This document shows, piece by piece, positions 35,947 through 47,500 of a stretch of 64,000 nt of DNA. Within the stretch, counting starts at the first letter, position 1; each line of letters begins with the position of its first letter. Source of the DNA: Amblyornis subalaris (taxonomy: Eukaryota; Chordata; Aves; Passeriformes; Ptilonorhynchidae); NCBI GenBank assembly GCA_018881555.1, contig JACAXG010000169.1, positions 699,099 to 763,098 of the forward strand. The letters are read 5' to 3'. The notes under the pieces were generated by a model. The model did no database searches and was not told the DNA's origin. It saw only the letters and a list, made by a program, of their open reading frames with translations. The position numbers and the translations under genes are program-made.

Positions 35947-36079
35947 CTGCTGTGACTGTCCATAAGGAGAAAAAGCTGGCGGCGTATTTACCAAGCTGTC
36001 TATCCCAGTCCCATTCTGCGCTGGCCTCCTGCCCTGGGGTTAGACTGTAGGACTCTGTCATCTCTTGCACTCGTATGAC
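35947..36079 (-). other. Unassigned exon-like open stretch, 44 codons
   Basis: On the minus strand a strong acceptor (CATTCCCTTTCTTAG) precedes an open frame reading VIRVQEMTESYSLTPGQEAS, then AEWDWDRQLGKYAASFFSLW. It stops at a CAGCAG/GTGGGA donor, entering in phase 0 and leaving in phase 1. Both sites score well by eye. I recognise no protein family. It is phase-compatible with candidates at 40138-40193 and 21120-21205. Confidence 0.28.
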
Positions 36080-38204
36080 CTAAGAAAGGGAATGTGGCCT
36101 TTTTCCCACAAGCCCAGAGTGAGAACATCATAAAAGCTGAACTTTAGCCCCCTTTTTGGGCAGGCAGCACAATAGCAAGGAGGATGCTGTTACTCCCCAG
36201 AGGCTCTGCTGCTGAAAAACATCACCAAGCTCAAGTAAAAGGTCAGTAGTTAGGATTGCATCTCTTGTTTTCTTCAGTTTTCCTCCTCCGTCAAAGGCAG
36301 TTCAACATTCTTTGCACACCCCCCTCCCTCCTTCTGAGAAATGCAGGAAGGAAGTGCTTGCAAAATAGTTTAATTTAAAAGAACTCACAATCACACACAG
36401 CAAACCCTGCTGCAGCCTCCAAGCAGGACGTTTCCACTGCTCCCAGTTTNCAGTACAACACAAATGACTCCTGCAGTGGCAGAGCCGTCCCTCGCTCCCT
36501 GCAGACACATGGAGGAGGTTTTTGCTCCCAAACACCTTGGGTGAAGAGCTGTGGCTACGTGCTGCAGGCAGCCCCCTGCTCCCCCAGAGCACACACCACA
36601 TCTGCCCAGGGAGCCAGGGCTGTGGAGCAGGAAAAGAAGGATGCAGGGAGCCCTGTAACCTCCCAAGGCACTGAGAGGCAGCACCATGGTCCTGGGCTTA
36701 GGACACAGTGTCACCTCCTGTCTCTCTCATAATGAGTGCTGGTTTGATTTCACAGGATGTTTGTTATCAGGACGGTCCTAGGGTTTGGGAAGGTGTTTGG
36801 GACACCTGGATTTAACTTGACCTTTGTCTTCACTAGATTTATGTGAAAGAACCTGAGTGGGTAGAAACAACTATTATACTCCATGCCTTTTTGCAAAGAG
36901 GAAAGTAGAGACCAGCAGGCAATTCCTGGAAAACTCCTTCATTATCCATCAGTTTCTGTTGTATGACCACATATCCACTCTAAACCTCATTCCTCCCAGA
37001 CACGTGGTGTTTCTGTATCCCTGGGCAAACAGCACTTACTATCACAAGCCTGTTTCTTTGTCTTTTCCAAGACTTTGGCAGGCCAAAGGACTTCCCTTGA
37101 GCCATGAACCATGACAGCCACCAGTACATGTCAGGACAGGCTGGCAGTCCCTGCCCGCTTTCCATTCTTCGAGAATTCCCAGTCCTCCCAGCCCAGCCTC
37201 TTGACACAAACACCTCAGCGCTCACAGCCTCTCCCAGCACCTGGTGCCTCCGGCAGATCCCACCCTGCCCCACGTTCCTCGCATTGCTTGTGGGTTCATC
37301 TCCAGCTGGCTCCTGGACCTAAAAGGGACACTGTCAACAAATCACAGCCCCATCTCTTTTTTTTAACCCGTTGCTGTCACAATGCATAATCAGATTAATG
37401 AAATAACTTAGAGATCAGCGCATGGAGGAACTGAGCAGAATCACACCCATGACCATTCGAGTGATGTCTCCTCCCAAACAGGATGACCAGAACAAGCAAA
37501 GACACAATCACTTATTTGCTAGAAGGAAATTAAAAAATGTTGAGTGCTGTTAACGTGAGCGCTCTCCCATGTACAGTCACACAGCTTCACAAANGGGAAG
37601 ATTAACACTCTCCTGAAGAGGCAAATGAGAGTGCCAAATGCCACCAACAGGCTGGGGACTGGGGGGCTGTGGCAGGACCTGAAACCAGGTAGCTCAGTTT
37701 TGCTTTTTTCTCTTAAGGGTGACAGCTTCAACTGCCAGCATCTACACTCAGTGCTGAGCATGGGGAAACCTGCTGTTCTCTAGCTCTAGGCCAGATGGGT
37801 GAGTTTTGTGGGTTAGTGTGTTCATAACCACACAGCCAGTACTGCTGTTTATTATCCATCCCATCCCATCCCCAGTAACTTCTTACCCTCTTTTCTTTTT
37901 CAATTGCTGTTGCTCATGTGTGTTTCTGATAGATTTAAAAATAATTGTCAGCATTGCAGAAATACCTTCAGCTTTTAAATGAGGGCTCCATAATCCTGCA
38001 TTCTGTAAAGGCCTTAAATAAGAAATGATTTCTATCCCACAGAGTGTTGTAAAGACATTTAAGGAGCTTACTGCCCACCCCACGCTTGCTGCAAGCCCAG
38101 ACAAAGGACAGTAAAAATGTGAAACAGGAATGAAAGAACCCCGGAAAGGCACATCTGGCTGGGCAGAGGAAGTGCTCCTGCAAGTAACCAGCACAGAGCC
38201 CAAC

Positions 38205-38312
38205 TACTCTTTCAGTGAAACTAATTTTTCTAATATCTAATCTGAGCCTCCCCTGTCGCAGCTTAAGGCTGTTTCCTTTCCTTCTGTCCCCTGGGACATG
38301 GCAAAAGAGACC
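38205..38312 (-). mobile_element. Probable old CR1 fragment
   Basis: TTTTTCTAATATCTAATCTG, GAGCCTCCCCTGTCGCAGCT and CTTAAGGCTGTTTCCTTTCC match the CR1 block that follows the CCACCCTCAC segment in older subfamilies (compare 585-640). There is no tail. Confidence 0.65.
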
Positions 38313-40137
38313 AACCACAACCTCACGTACAACCTCCTTTCAGGTAGTTGTGGGGAGAAATTCCCAGCTCAACGTTTGTGACGATACCAAAACCATATTG
38401 GAAAAAATAAACCCAAATAGTTGGTTTAAGGAATGGTTAAAGAAAGGTTACAGAGCAGATAGATCTGGAAATATTACCTAAATATTGCAATGCAGCATTT
38501 AAAGAAAAGCAGTCATACAGGGCAAAAGATCCCAGTTCAGTTCTGAGTCTTTTCTTGAAGAGAAGCCTATTGAGCAAAGGTGATTCAGTTAAAGGTGAGG
38601 CCTCCACCTTACTTGGTTCCTCCTTCTTTAAGGCACCACAGATGGCTTTGCCTCAGCACTGCCCTGAGGACCTGCCAGGAGCCTCTGCCTCCATCCTGGC
38701 ACACACAGTTACTCACACATCAGCCCGGGGCTGCACCCCAGAGCATCCNCGGCAACTCCAGGCTGCGCAACCTGCCAGCACAGCAGCTGCTTCAGGAAAC
38801 ATCAGCCCCTTTCCTTGTTCCTCCCTTTTTAGTTTGTTAAGCTGCTCCTTTGAAAGGGGAACTTTGATTATTAAGATACTTAATGATAAAGGGAAGGAAA
38901 GTAAATTCCCAGCCCTGCTGTCAGACCCAGCCCACAGAGGGGCCTGGCTCGTGCTCGGATCCCAGGGCTCTGCTCCCGGTGTTTATCCCAGCCGGGTGTT
39001 TTTCCCTCGTGCTGCCGCGATTGTTTGGCCGGGCTGGGTGATGGATGGTGGAGAAGGCTGTGTCTGGAAATGCGCTCCCAAGTCGACNGGAAGCTGAGGG
39101 GGCCTTTGCCAGCACTTCCTTCCTGTATACAAGGCGAGGACAGAANGGGAAAAACCTTGGCTGTCTCTTACCCTGAGAAAAGTGCTCCCCTTCCAGCTGG
39201 ATTACAGTAACAATATTTTAATCTTTCACAAGATTATAATATCCTTCCTCTCTAAGTATAGCTCCAGTGGCAGCTCAGAGACTGAAATGAACCAACAATG
39301 TAAAACTCAATAGGTGGTGCTGGAAGCTGAACAAATGGGGATCCAAATTGGAAGATCCCTATCTTCAGGCAGGATATAAATCACCAGTGATCACACCTGT
39401 CTAACCCAGGACTTGACTCCAAGAGCGACTAGGACTAAGCACTTCAACAGAAGGTGTAAAATGTACATAAGTGATACATTAAAAATGTGTCCCTCTGGAC
39501 TGCTTCATTCCTGTGCCTGTTTTAGAGAGTGGATCGAAACTCAAACCACAACATTTATTACACCTACAAAAATTAAGGCTGCAATGAGCAATCTATGAAT
39601 ACTCTGACCACACATTTCTCATGAGCACCCGGGATGTGTTAGAGANACTTGAATGTCTTTTTCCCAAAACCCAGCCTCTAGGTCCTTTTGTGGATGATTC
39701 ATGAATCTCCATGACATCCATGACTGATGTGTAATCATCACCTGTTCACAGCAGTAAAATACATGCTTAGTATTACAGAAGAGATATTTCATGCTACCAC
39801 AGGAATTTTTCTAAAATTTTCCATTCTTGAGCTCCAGATTCAAACTCATAGACAATGGCAAGGGCTTTAGTGTAGGTAGGTGTTTGGAACCCTAAATTGC
39901 TCTGTCCCAGCCACGTGACCTGGGACAGCCAGAGCAGGGTGCACGGGGGTGGCTCTGAGGGCCCCTCTCCTTGCCTGGCCAGCAAGGGGAGATCCCAGCA
40001 ATTCCCTCATTTGTCTGGGCACATTTGCCCAAGCCAGTCTGAAAAGGGGAGGAAGAAATTCTCAGGACTCTTGACAACAAAAGAAAACTCCCCAAACCTG
40101 TGAGCAGACAGCTCTCCTAACAGCCTCTATTTCTTAC

Positions 40138-40193
40138 AAAGGCCTCAGACAAAAAGACCTCACCCATGAACAAAGAGTGGGGAACAATGGGAA
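40138..40193 (-). other. Unassigned small exon-like stretch
   Basis: The minus-strand acceptor CTATTTTTTGACAG is followed by 56 bp with frame PIVPHSLFMGEVFLSEAF and a donor CCTTT/GTAAGA. It enters in phase 1 and leaves in phase 0. At this size, chance pairing of splice motifs is common. Confidence 0.15.
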
Positions 40194-41344
40194 CTGTCAA
40201 AAAATAGCCCTCACGTCAGAGCCAAGAATGCCCCTTGACACTTCCCAAAAAGCCCAGGCTGAGCAGAGGCTGGGAGGCCGACAGGCCCTGCCCCTGGCAC
40301 CTGCCTCTGCCAGCCCTGCCCCGGGCACAAACTGCCAGCAGCACTCGGAGAGGCTGACTCCAACAACCAAAGATATGGATGGAGGAAGGAAGGAAATTTA
40401 TGGCGGGTCTGACCCAGAAGAAGTAATAAATTCCTGTCCATTCAATCTCTCCAGCAGGGACCCTGGCACTGAGACTTCATGGGACACACCTGACAATGGT
40501 GTGTGCTCATCTTCCCTTACTGCACAGGGTAACCAATTACCAAAGCAATTAATGAGAAAACTAAGCTAGGGCAAAAAGCAGAACGAGCTGTGTAACCCTT
40601 GTGTTCTTCTGAGCTGTTGAGAAGTTATAAAAACAATTGCTAGAAAACTTTTCAAGCTGGACTAGAATTCTAAGAATGCTGATATCCAGATGTGGACAGG
40701 AAACCTCAAAGATCCAATAACCTTCATGGCATGCAATTCAGCATTGATTCACACGTTCTGCTTTATTTGTGACTCAGCATTCTCTTCCAATAGCACTGGG
40801 AAAATAAATGGAAAGCAAATCTTGCTGAATGCACTAGAGAAAACAAGCAAACACTTGGAGAAGCACAGAACTCACCCATGGGCTGATCACCTGAGCAACT
40901 GTCCTGATTCATCCTCCCAAAGGCGGCACCAGATCAGGATGCTGAGGTTGGAGGTCTAAACTCAGAGATGCAGCCCAAACTCTTGCTTCTGGAAAGAAAA
41001 TGTAGAATTGCTGTCAAACTGTAGGAACTTCACCCTGTGTGAGAAAGGGAATATCTCGTGTGTGGTCTGTTGTCCTTGAATTTATCAGGTGAGTGGAGAA
41101 CCTACATGCATGTACAGCTTGGTGTAGAAGCCATAGGACACGTTGCCTGAATACCTGAGAATGCAATGGTAAACTGAATTAAGTCAACCAAGAAACACTG
41201 AAAAGTGGCATCTAAGATCCCAGGCAAGGGAGTAACATGCAGTTAAAAACACAGCTGGATTCCAGGAACAGGTCAAGGTGAGCTTTCAGATTTGAACTGC
41301 ACCAACAGGAGTCCCTAATGCTGTTCACTTGAGTAGCCAAACAG

Positions 41345-41430
41345 AACTCCTGCACAGGGCCAGGAGCTGGGCTCGATGATCCTGAGGTCCCTTCTAACTC
41401 AGCATATTCTGTGATTCCATGATTCTGTGA
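41345..41430 (+). mobile_element. CR1 LINE short 3' end
   Basis: It reads CAGGGCCAGGAGCTGGGCTC, GATGATCCTGAGGTCCCTTC and CAGCATATTCTGTGATTCCA, ending ATGATTCTGTG. The octamer tail is recognisable. Confidence 0.85.
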
Positions 41431-41726
41431 AAACCCCAGAACTACCTAACCCCAAACCGAACAAACAGGCCACGTGAAAGCATGTTTTTGCCACAGCTAC
41501 ACAGCTCCTCCTCTTTGTTTGCTTGCCCTTCCACTCATCATGTCTTGACTGTGGTAGAGTTGGGAACACNACCCATGTCTCCCAAATCCCAGTCCAGTGC
41601 CTTAACCACCACATCCTTCCTGCTGAATCACACTGCGGGATTGTTTATCAGGAAGGAAATTCCCCCTCGAGAGCACTCACTCTGAGTGTGCTGGTGGAAC
41701 ACAAATGCTTAGAAAAATACAAACAG

Positions 41727-42150
41727 AGAGGCAATAACAACAAGTGATTGAAGTCCCTGTACTGGCTGGAGACACAGCAGTGCCTTGGGTTTGTTGTGGA
41801 GCAGTGGAAGTGAGGCACCACAGAGCAGGACATGACACAGAACAAGCAGGGCATCCAGATGGCCTCCCAGGAACAGCCTCCTGCTCCCTCCAGAGGATCT
41901 GTGACTCTGACAGCACCTCTCCACATTTAGCACAAGGTGGATGTCGCTCAGGTCCATTCAAAAGGTTTGGATTCCAACCAGGAACCGTGAAGGTACCTTC
42001 TGGTAGCAAAGCTGCCATGTGCAAGCAACTGTGGAGGTGATCCAGCAGGTCAGAATTAACATGTTGTGCAAGCAAAGGGCCCTTGCTTTCTGTAAGGTCT
42101 TTAGCCCAAAAATAAAAAAAAGCAGGGTGTGTGTGGGGGGCAGACACCAA
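41727..42150 (-). other. Unassigned long open stretch
   Basis: The minus-strand frame is open for over 140 codons. Its first half, containing PLLAQHVNSDLLDHLHSCLH and HPPCAKCGEVLSESQ, looks more protein-like than the Cys- and Ser-rich second half. It is preceded by a T-rich tract and an AG. No family is recognised. It may be an old retroelement piece or chance. Confidence 0.15.
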
Positions 42151-42774
42151 AAATGGAACAAATATGTTTTAGCCTAAACACAGTTTACCCCATTGGTCTC
42201 CCAGAAAACAAATAGGGCTGTAATTCATCTGTGATCTGTCGAAAAACACAAACCCACTGAAATGGCAAATTCATGGTCCAGGACTCTGAAGAATTTGGCT
42301 CTCCTCAGCAGCTGGGCAAAGGGGAAGAATTTCCCCACTCACAAACAGTGGCTTTCCAGGTTGTGTCCCAGAAGACCTCACCACAGTAACCAACAAACAC
42401 ACTTGGGCAGATGGCAGGGCTGGGACTGGATCTCGAGACACTCCCTTTAAATGTCATTGTGTGGGAATTCCAGCAAGACCTGAGGACTCCTGGGGGGCAG
42501 GGAACCAACCCCTCACTCTCAGTGTCCTGGGGTCACACCCGGATCTAGAGCAGCTCTGACAAACCCAGAGATGAGGCAGCTGCCTCCAGGGCAGAGCCAA
42601 GGCAGGCATGCTCAGCCTGTGGCGCACGGGGCCACGGGACAGCCAAGCGCCAGCCACAGGCACGGGCAGGGCCCCCAGGCTCTGCTGGATACTCCAGCCC
42701 CATGGGAAGGGACGTGCTCTGTGGGCAGCCAGCCCAATCACACCCCCATGTGAACACCTGTAAGCTTCTGTTCC

Positions 42775-43113
42775 TCACAACCGTCGCCTCTGTCTGCACT
42801 TCAGACTCCAAGACTGATCCCTGCTGGTCCCCAGTGAGTCCAGAGTAACCTCCTGGAGAACGTGCAGGGAGTGCAGGTGCTGCTCTGGTGACACAAAGCC
42901 TCTCCGGGGGCACTTTCTGCACAACCCATCCATCCCATGCAGCACCTGCATCTCCTCTGACCTCCTGAGCAGGGGACACACAAAGGCACCTCTGGGGAGC
43001 TCATCCCAACAGGATGAAACATCTGTGGCATCACACATCTCTCTCTGGTGGAGTCCAGAGTGTTTGGGTGGCCACCGCAGATCTCCCACCATCTGAATCC
43101 CATCCTCTACCAC
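42775..43113 (-). other. Open stretch, possible retroelement ORF remnant
   Basis: A 112-codon minus-strand frame contains SSCWDELPRGAFVCPLLRRS, then HGMDGLCRKCPRRGFVSPEQ. The spaced Cys pattern, followed by a leucine-rich stretch, recalls the Cys-rich and coiled-coil first ORF of CR1-type LINEs, but I cannot align it confidently. CR1 copies lie just to the right. Confidence 0.2.
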
Positions 43114-43379
43114 TACTTTACCCCAAGTGGAACATATGGGCTTTGCTGTCCCACAGCACAGCGAGGAACACAGCAGTCAGTGGCATCAAACAAAATCAGA
43201 TGTCACAGCTCTGAGGCTTGGTATTTCAAATCTACATCTGATCATCATCTCTGTGTCGCTCAAATTGTCTATAGGTTTTGTATGTATCTTAATATCTAAG
43301 AGAATCAGACTCTTCTCAGGGTGCTCAATGATGGGACAAGANGCAATGGGCATGAACGATGGGAAATCATGTTTAAACA

Positions 43380-43575
43380 TTACAAAAAGGAAAAATACTA
43401 TTTTTTTTATTTACTGTATGAGTGATCAAACTCTTGAACAGGCTGTCCAGAGAGGGCCTAGGGTTTCCATCCTGACTGGACACAATCCTAAGCAACTTGC
43501 TCTGACTGACACTGCTCTGAGCACAGGGTTGGAGTGGGCGATGCAGAGGGCTCCTCCAACCTCACCTGTTATGCC
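43380..43575 (+). mobile_element. CR1 LINE fragment
   Basis: CTCTTGAACAGGCTGTCCAG, TTTCCATCCTGACTGGACAC and CTGACACTGCTCTGAGCACA match the CR1 block ending in GGGTTGGA...CCTCCAACCTC. It is diverged and has lost its tail. It lies about 175 bp before a second same-strand copy. Confidence 0.72.
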
Positions 43576-43749
43576 ACTCCATAGTGCACTAGAAAATTCC
43601 TTACATTTGGGATGAACACAGGTGAAGACAGCCAAACATTATTACCCAGGGGTAGTGCCTGAGATTTTCAGAGAAACTGATTCAACTGGGGGTGATTCTG
43701 CTTCTCTGCTCTGCTCAGGTGAGAACCCAACTGCAGAGCTGCCTCCAGC

Positions 43750-44251
43750 TCTGGGACCATCAGTGAAAGAAAGGTGTGGAGCTGTTGGAGTNAGTCCAGA
43801 GGAGGCCATGGAGACGCCCCAAGGGCTGGAGCCCCTCTGCTCTGGAGCCAGGCTGGGAGAGCTGGGGGTGTTCACCTGGAGAAGAGAAGGCTCTGGGGAG
43901 ACCTCTGAGGCCCTTCCAGAGCCTAAAGGGGCTCCAGGAGAGCTGAAGAGGGACTTGGGACAAGAATATGGAATGGTAGACAAGGGAAAATGGCTTCAAA
44001 CTGCCAGAGGGCAGGGTTAGATGGGACATAGGGAAGGAATTGTTCCCTGTGAGGGTGAGGACGCCCTGGCACAGGTTGCCCAGAGAAGCTGTGGCTGCCC
44101 CATCCCTGAGAGTGTCCAAGGCCAGGTTGGACGGGGCTGGGAGCACCCTGGGATAGTGGAAGGTGTCCCTATTCATGGCAGGGGTGGGACCGGATGAGTT
44201 TTAAGTTCCCATCCAGCTCAAACCAGTCTGGGATTCTATGATTCTATTCCC
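43750..44251 (+). mobile_element. CR1 LINE 3' end
   Basis: It is a long, well-preserved sense copy: GAGCCAGGCTGGGAGAGCTG, AGAGCTGAAGAGGGACTTGG and TTGTTCCCTGTGAGGGTGAG, with a tail GGGATTCTATGATTCTATTC. Confidence 0.9.
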
Positions 44252-45003
44252 AGTCTGTTCCCCATTTTTCACTCCCAGGAATCCCTGCCTGCTGCAGAGT
44301 ACCTGCCTCAGTTTTGTTCTGCACCACTCTGCAGTTTTTCACATCACTGGCATCAGACGCATCCAATAATTTGCTACAGTGAAAATTTCTCACCAGAAGA
44401 CACTTCAAGCCACTTCCATTCCTTTGAACAGTAAAAAAAAAAGTCACAATTTCTGCTCAAGGCTTCTTTCGACTTTGACATTATCTGAAAACCCTCAAGC
44501 TTTGCTTTTTGACATCATATGAGAGTAATTCAGGAATTAACATGAAATGTAATTCCATTGTTCTCTATTCAAAAGGCTATTCTCTCATTGCTTGCCTGCT
44601 ATTTTTGGGATCAGGATCAAGTTTGTAGCTTTTTCCATTAGGTCTCACTCAATTGTGTCCAGAGGGAGCAGATAACTGCACGTCCTCAGTCCTGCAGGAT
44701 GCTGTGATCACTCTGCACAAGGGAGTGATGGCCCACAACAAGGCAGTGGTTGGTACAGGTGTCTTCTGCTGCGTTCAAAGGATTCTCTGTATGGAAACCT
44801 AGCAGGGAGCAGCTAAAGGAAAAGGCTTCTGCAAAGAGCTGCCAAACTGCTTCTCCAAGGACTGCTGGCTTTTCTCCAGAGCAGGTGTGGTCACTGTTGA
44901 CCTCTTGATTTGGGGATTAGTGCCACGCAGGAGGGTTTTGCTTTGTACTTCAGCCAAATGAGCTAATGGTGCACACAGCATCCTAACAGTGCTGAGGCTG
45001 AAA

Positions 45004-45058
45004 GGATGGATGGATGGATGGATGGATGGATGGATGGATGGATGGATGGATGGATGGA
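45004..45058. repeat. GGAT microsatellite
   Basis: About thirteen uninterrupted GGAT units, likely length-polymorphic. It lies in the proposed EXD3 intron 1. Confidence 0.97.
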
Positions 45059-45701
45059 GAGTGCCATGCTCTGCCCTACCCTGCGTGCAGCTCACACCTG
45101 CCTCAGGGGCAAAGTAATCTTCAGGTGGATGGGGACGGTGTGAACAGAGCTCCCATTCTGCTTCCTCGGTAACAGCTGAGGCCACAGCCACCACCAGACA
45201 GGGAACTGGAGGCCACNGGTTTCCTTCTGAGTGATTTCAGTCCAAGCAAAGCCATCGCTGGGCTGGAGTGAACCAGGGGATCCTGACCCTCNGCTCCAGA
45301 GCCATGCTGAGAAAAGTAGGAAATCTCCCTTCTGACAGTTTGTTAGCCCTGCATGGGATCAGCTCCTGTGCCGGTATCTCAAGCTCTGCCTGAGCTGGTG
45401 CTTTCCTTAACACCCAGAAACTTGGTGAAGTGACCGTGTAAAAAATCTTATCTCTCCTCAGAAAATGTCCCCAAAACAAAAAAAAAGGAGGTTTCTATTC
45501 CGCCTGGGTATGGAAAAATATTTGAAAATGTGAAGTGAGAGTAACTTAAATCTTTAGAAACAAGAAAACAAACACTACAAAGCAGTTCTTGCTTGTAGGC
45601 CTCTCCATACTGGGATTTTTAAGCCTATTTCACATTTTTACAACCTGTCTTTTATTGCTTTGGTGTTACAGAACATACAGGCACACACAGCAAAAGGTAT
45701 C

Positions 45702-46000
45702 ACAGAATCACAGAATATCTTGGATCAGAAGGGACCAACAGGGATCCTCGAGTCCAGCTCCTGGCCCTGCACAGACACCCCAACAACCCCACCCTGTGCA
45801 TCCCTGGAAGCGTTGTCCAAATGCTCCTGGAGCTCTGGCAGCCTTGGGGCCGTGCCCATTCCCTGGGGAGCCTGTTCAGNGCCCACCACCCTCTGGGGGA
45901 AGAACTTTTTCCTGATATCCAATCTGAACCTCCCTGGCACAGCTCCAGCTGTTCCTTGGGTCCTGTCCCTGGTCCCAGGGAGNAGAGATNGGAGCTGCCC
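45702..46000 (-). mobile_element. CR1 LINE 3' end, CCCTGGGAGC subfamily
   Basis: It starts CACAGAATCACAGAATATCT, then GACACCCCAACAACCCCACC, CTCTGGCAGCCTTGGGGCCG and AATCTGAACCTCCCTGGCAC. N positions at 45880, 45983 and 45990. Confidence 0.88.
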
Positions 46001-47308
46001 CTTGGGAGGAAGCTGCAGATTGCTCTGAGGTTTCCAGCATCACGGAACCCTCTCCAGAAAAAGCATGAGTTAGGAGATGGGTGAAGGAGCTGTAGTCCTA
46101 GGAGTGCCTGCAAAAGCATCCCCTGAAGACCACGGGTGTCTTTTCATTGACTTTTACAGACTTTGGATCCTGTACTCAAACCCAGTTTAGCTTCAATTTA
46201 GCTCCCAGCAGCCACAAACCCAACACTTCATTCTTCATAACGCCCTAGCTGAGCCACACCACTCAAAATCTCTGCTTAAATTATGGCATCTCAGACTGCA
46301 GTATGTCCCAAATGATCTGCCTCCCAAGCCCTTTCACCAGCCATCTCTGTAGCACATGTTATTTCAAAGTGGGACGGAGTGATGAAGAGGCTGCAACCTC
46401 TCTGCACCTCAGGCTGAAATGCAAATAGCAGTTCCACCTATTTTTACAGACTTCCCTTTATCACATAAATCTTTAACTACTCAGAAATAGAAACTTCACT
46501 TTGCTGTGATAAGGATATAGAAAAAAACCACTGACACAAGCAAAAAATGAAAAAGAAAATTAAAAGCAGGCAGCATTCAGCCAGTGCCTGCCACAACACT
46601 GGACCTGTGCAAAGAGCCTCCCCTCCAGCACCCCAAAACCAGCAGGGCTCCACAAACTCCCATTCAGACAGGGCTGCTCAGCACCACCAGGACTATTGGC
46701 ACAGCAGAAGCCAAGGGGCCAGGACACAACCCTGCCTCCTGCATCGATTCATTTTATTGGACCTCGTTCTAAGGAGATCCCTCTTTCTCCGCTTCACTTG
46801 AATGGAATTTTTTATTAAATGATTATTGACTTTTCATCATTTATGGGAGTAATTTAATAATTTCACACCATTACTGCCATAATATTCATTGGAAGTGCTG
46901 AAGGCTCAAACCAGTACACTTATGGCAGAAGCCAGCAGAGCGACGCAGCTCCAGAGAACACCCTCTGCCTCATTAGCTCGGACATTAAAACTGGACAGCA
47001 GCTGACAAAACATCAGCAGATGTCTATCAAAGTCTTGTTGGATTTTCAAGGCCATCCCCTCAGCACGGCGAAACCCACCAGCTTGACAAGAATGTATTTT
47101 TCATGGAAGTTCCTGTCCAAGTTCCTAACATCAATAAGCAAATTGTTGTGACCCCAAGGGCATAAATACAACCCGAAGCCCTGGAGGAAGCCCTGGATAG
47201 CAGAGAACATATCTCCCGCCATGCCTGCNGAGTTCCACAGACCCGGCTCTCCCTGCTCATGTCACTCTTCNTACCCATCAGTCACTTCCAGCCACTTGGA
47301 AAACTCAC

Positions 47309-47326
47309 CCCGGACACAACCAGCAT
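47309..47326 (-). CDS. EXD3: Candidate EXD3 first coding exon (start codon)
   Basis: On the minus strand an ATG at 47326 opens six codons (MLVVSG) ending at a strong donor, CCGGG/GTGAGT, in phase 0. Exon 15429-15488 needs exactly that phase. Human EXD3 also has a short peptide ending in Met-Gly-Arg before DPLLLL. The ATG has a purine at -3. The exon lies in CpG-rich sequence typical of vertebrate promoters. The same frame stays open upstream to an ATG at 47596, which would give a 96-residue proline-rich amino terminus beginning MGCTCS, so the true start is uncertain. The assignment rests on position, phase and CpG content, not on sequence identity, and needs transcript support. Confidence 0.42.
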
Positions 47327-47428
47327 GACTGAAGTGTCTGCTGGGCCTCCGGGCAGCACTGCTGGTTCTGGGGGCGGCTCTGGGGGTGGCTGTGGCCCAA
47401 AGCCGGGGGGCTCCGCGGGCTTGGGGCT

Positions 47429-47500
47429 CAGGTGTGCTCCCAGGTGTGCTCCCAGGTGCGCTTCCAGGTGTGCTCCCAAGTGCCGCTCCAGGTGTGCTCC
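47429..47500. repeat. Six-copy 12-bp tandem repeat in the CpG patch
   Basis: There are six head-to-tail copies of CAGGTGTGCTCC. Four are perfect, one has CAGGTGCGCTTC and one is CAAGTGCCGCTC. Because the unit is a multiple of three, it keeps any reading frame. On the minus strand, in the frame of the candidate EXD3 start, it reads as repeated Gly-Ala-His-Leu with Glu and Arg variants. It is likely 5' UTR, or coding if translation begins at 47596. Confidence 0.9.

Larger units (their letters stand above)
30928..41344. other. Proposed EXD3 intron 1, middle right
   Basis: This contains CR1 copies at 31737, 34498 and 38205, the small exon-like stretches at 35947 and 40138, and a GC-rich stretch at 38930-39080. 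A plus-strand CCTCAG/GTAAGT site at 34149-34150 follows an open stretch with no family match. Nothing else is recognised. Confidence 0.4.
44252..47289. other. Proposed EXD3 intron 1, 5' part
   Basis: The GGAT microsatellite and one CR1 copy (45702-46000) are the only repeats. 46790-47230 is repeat-free and AT-rich with no coding signal. Confidence 0.4.
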
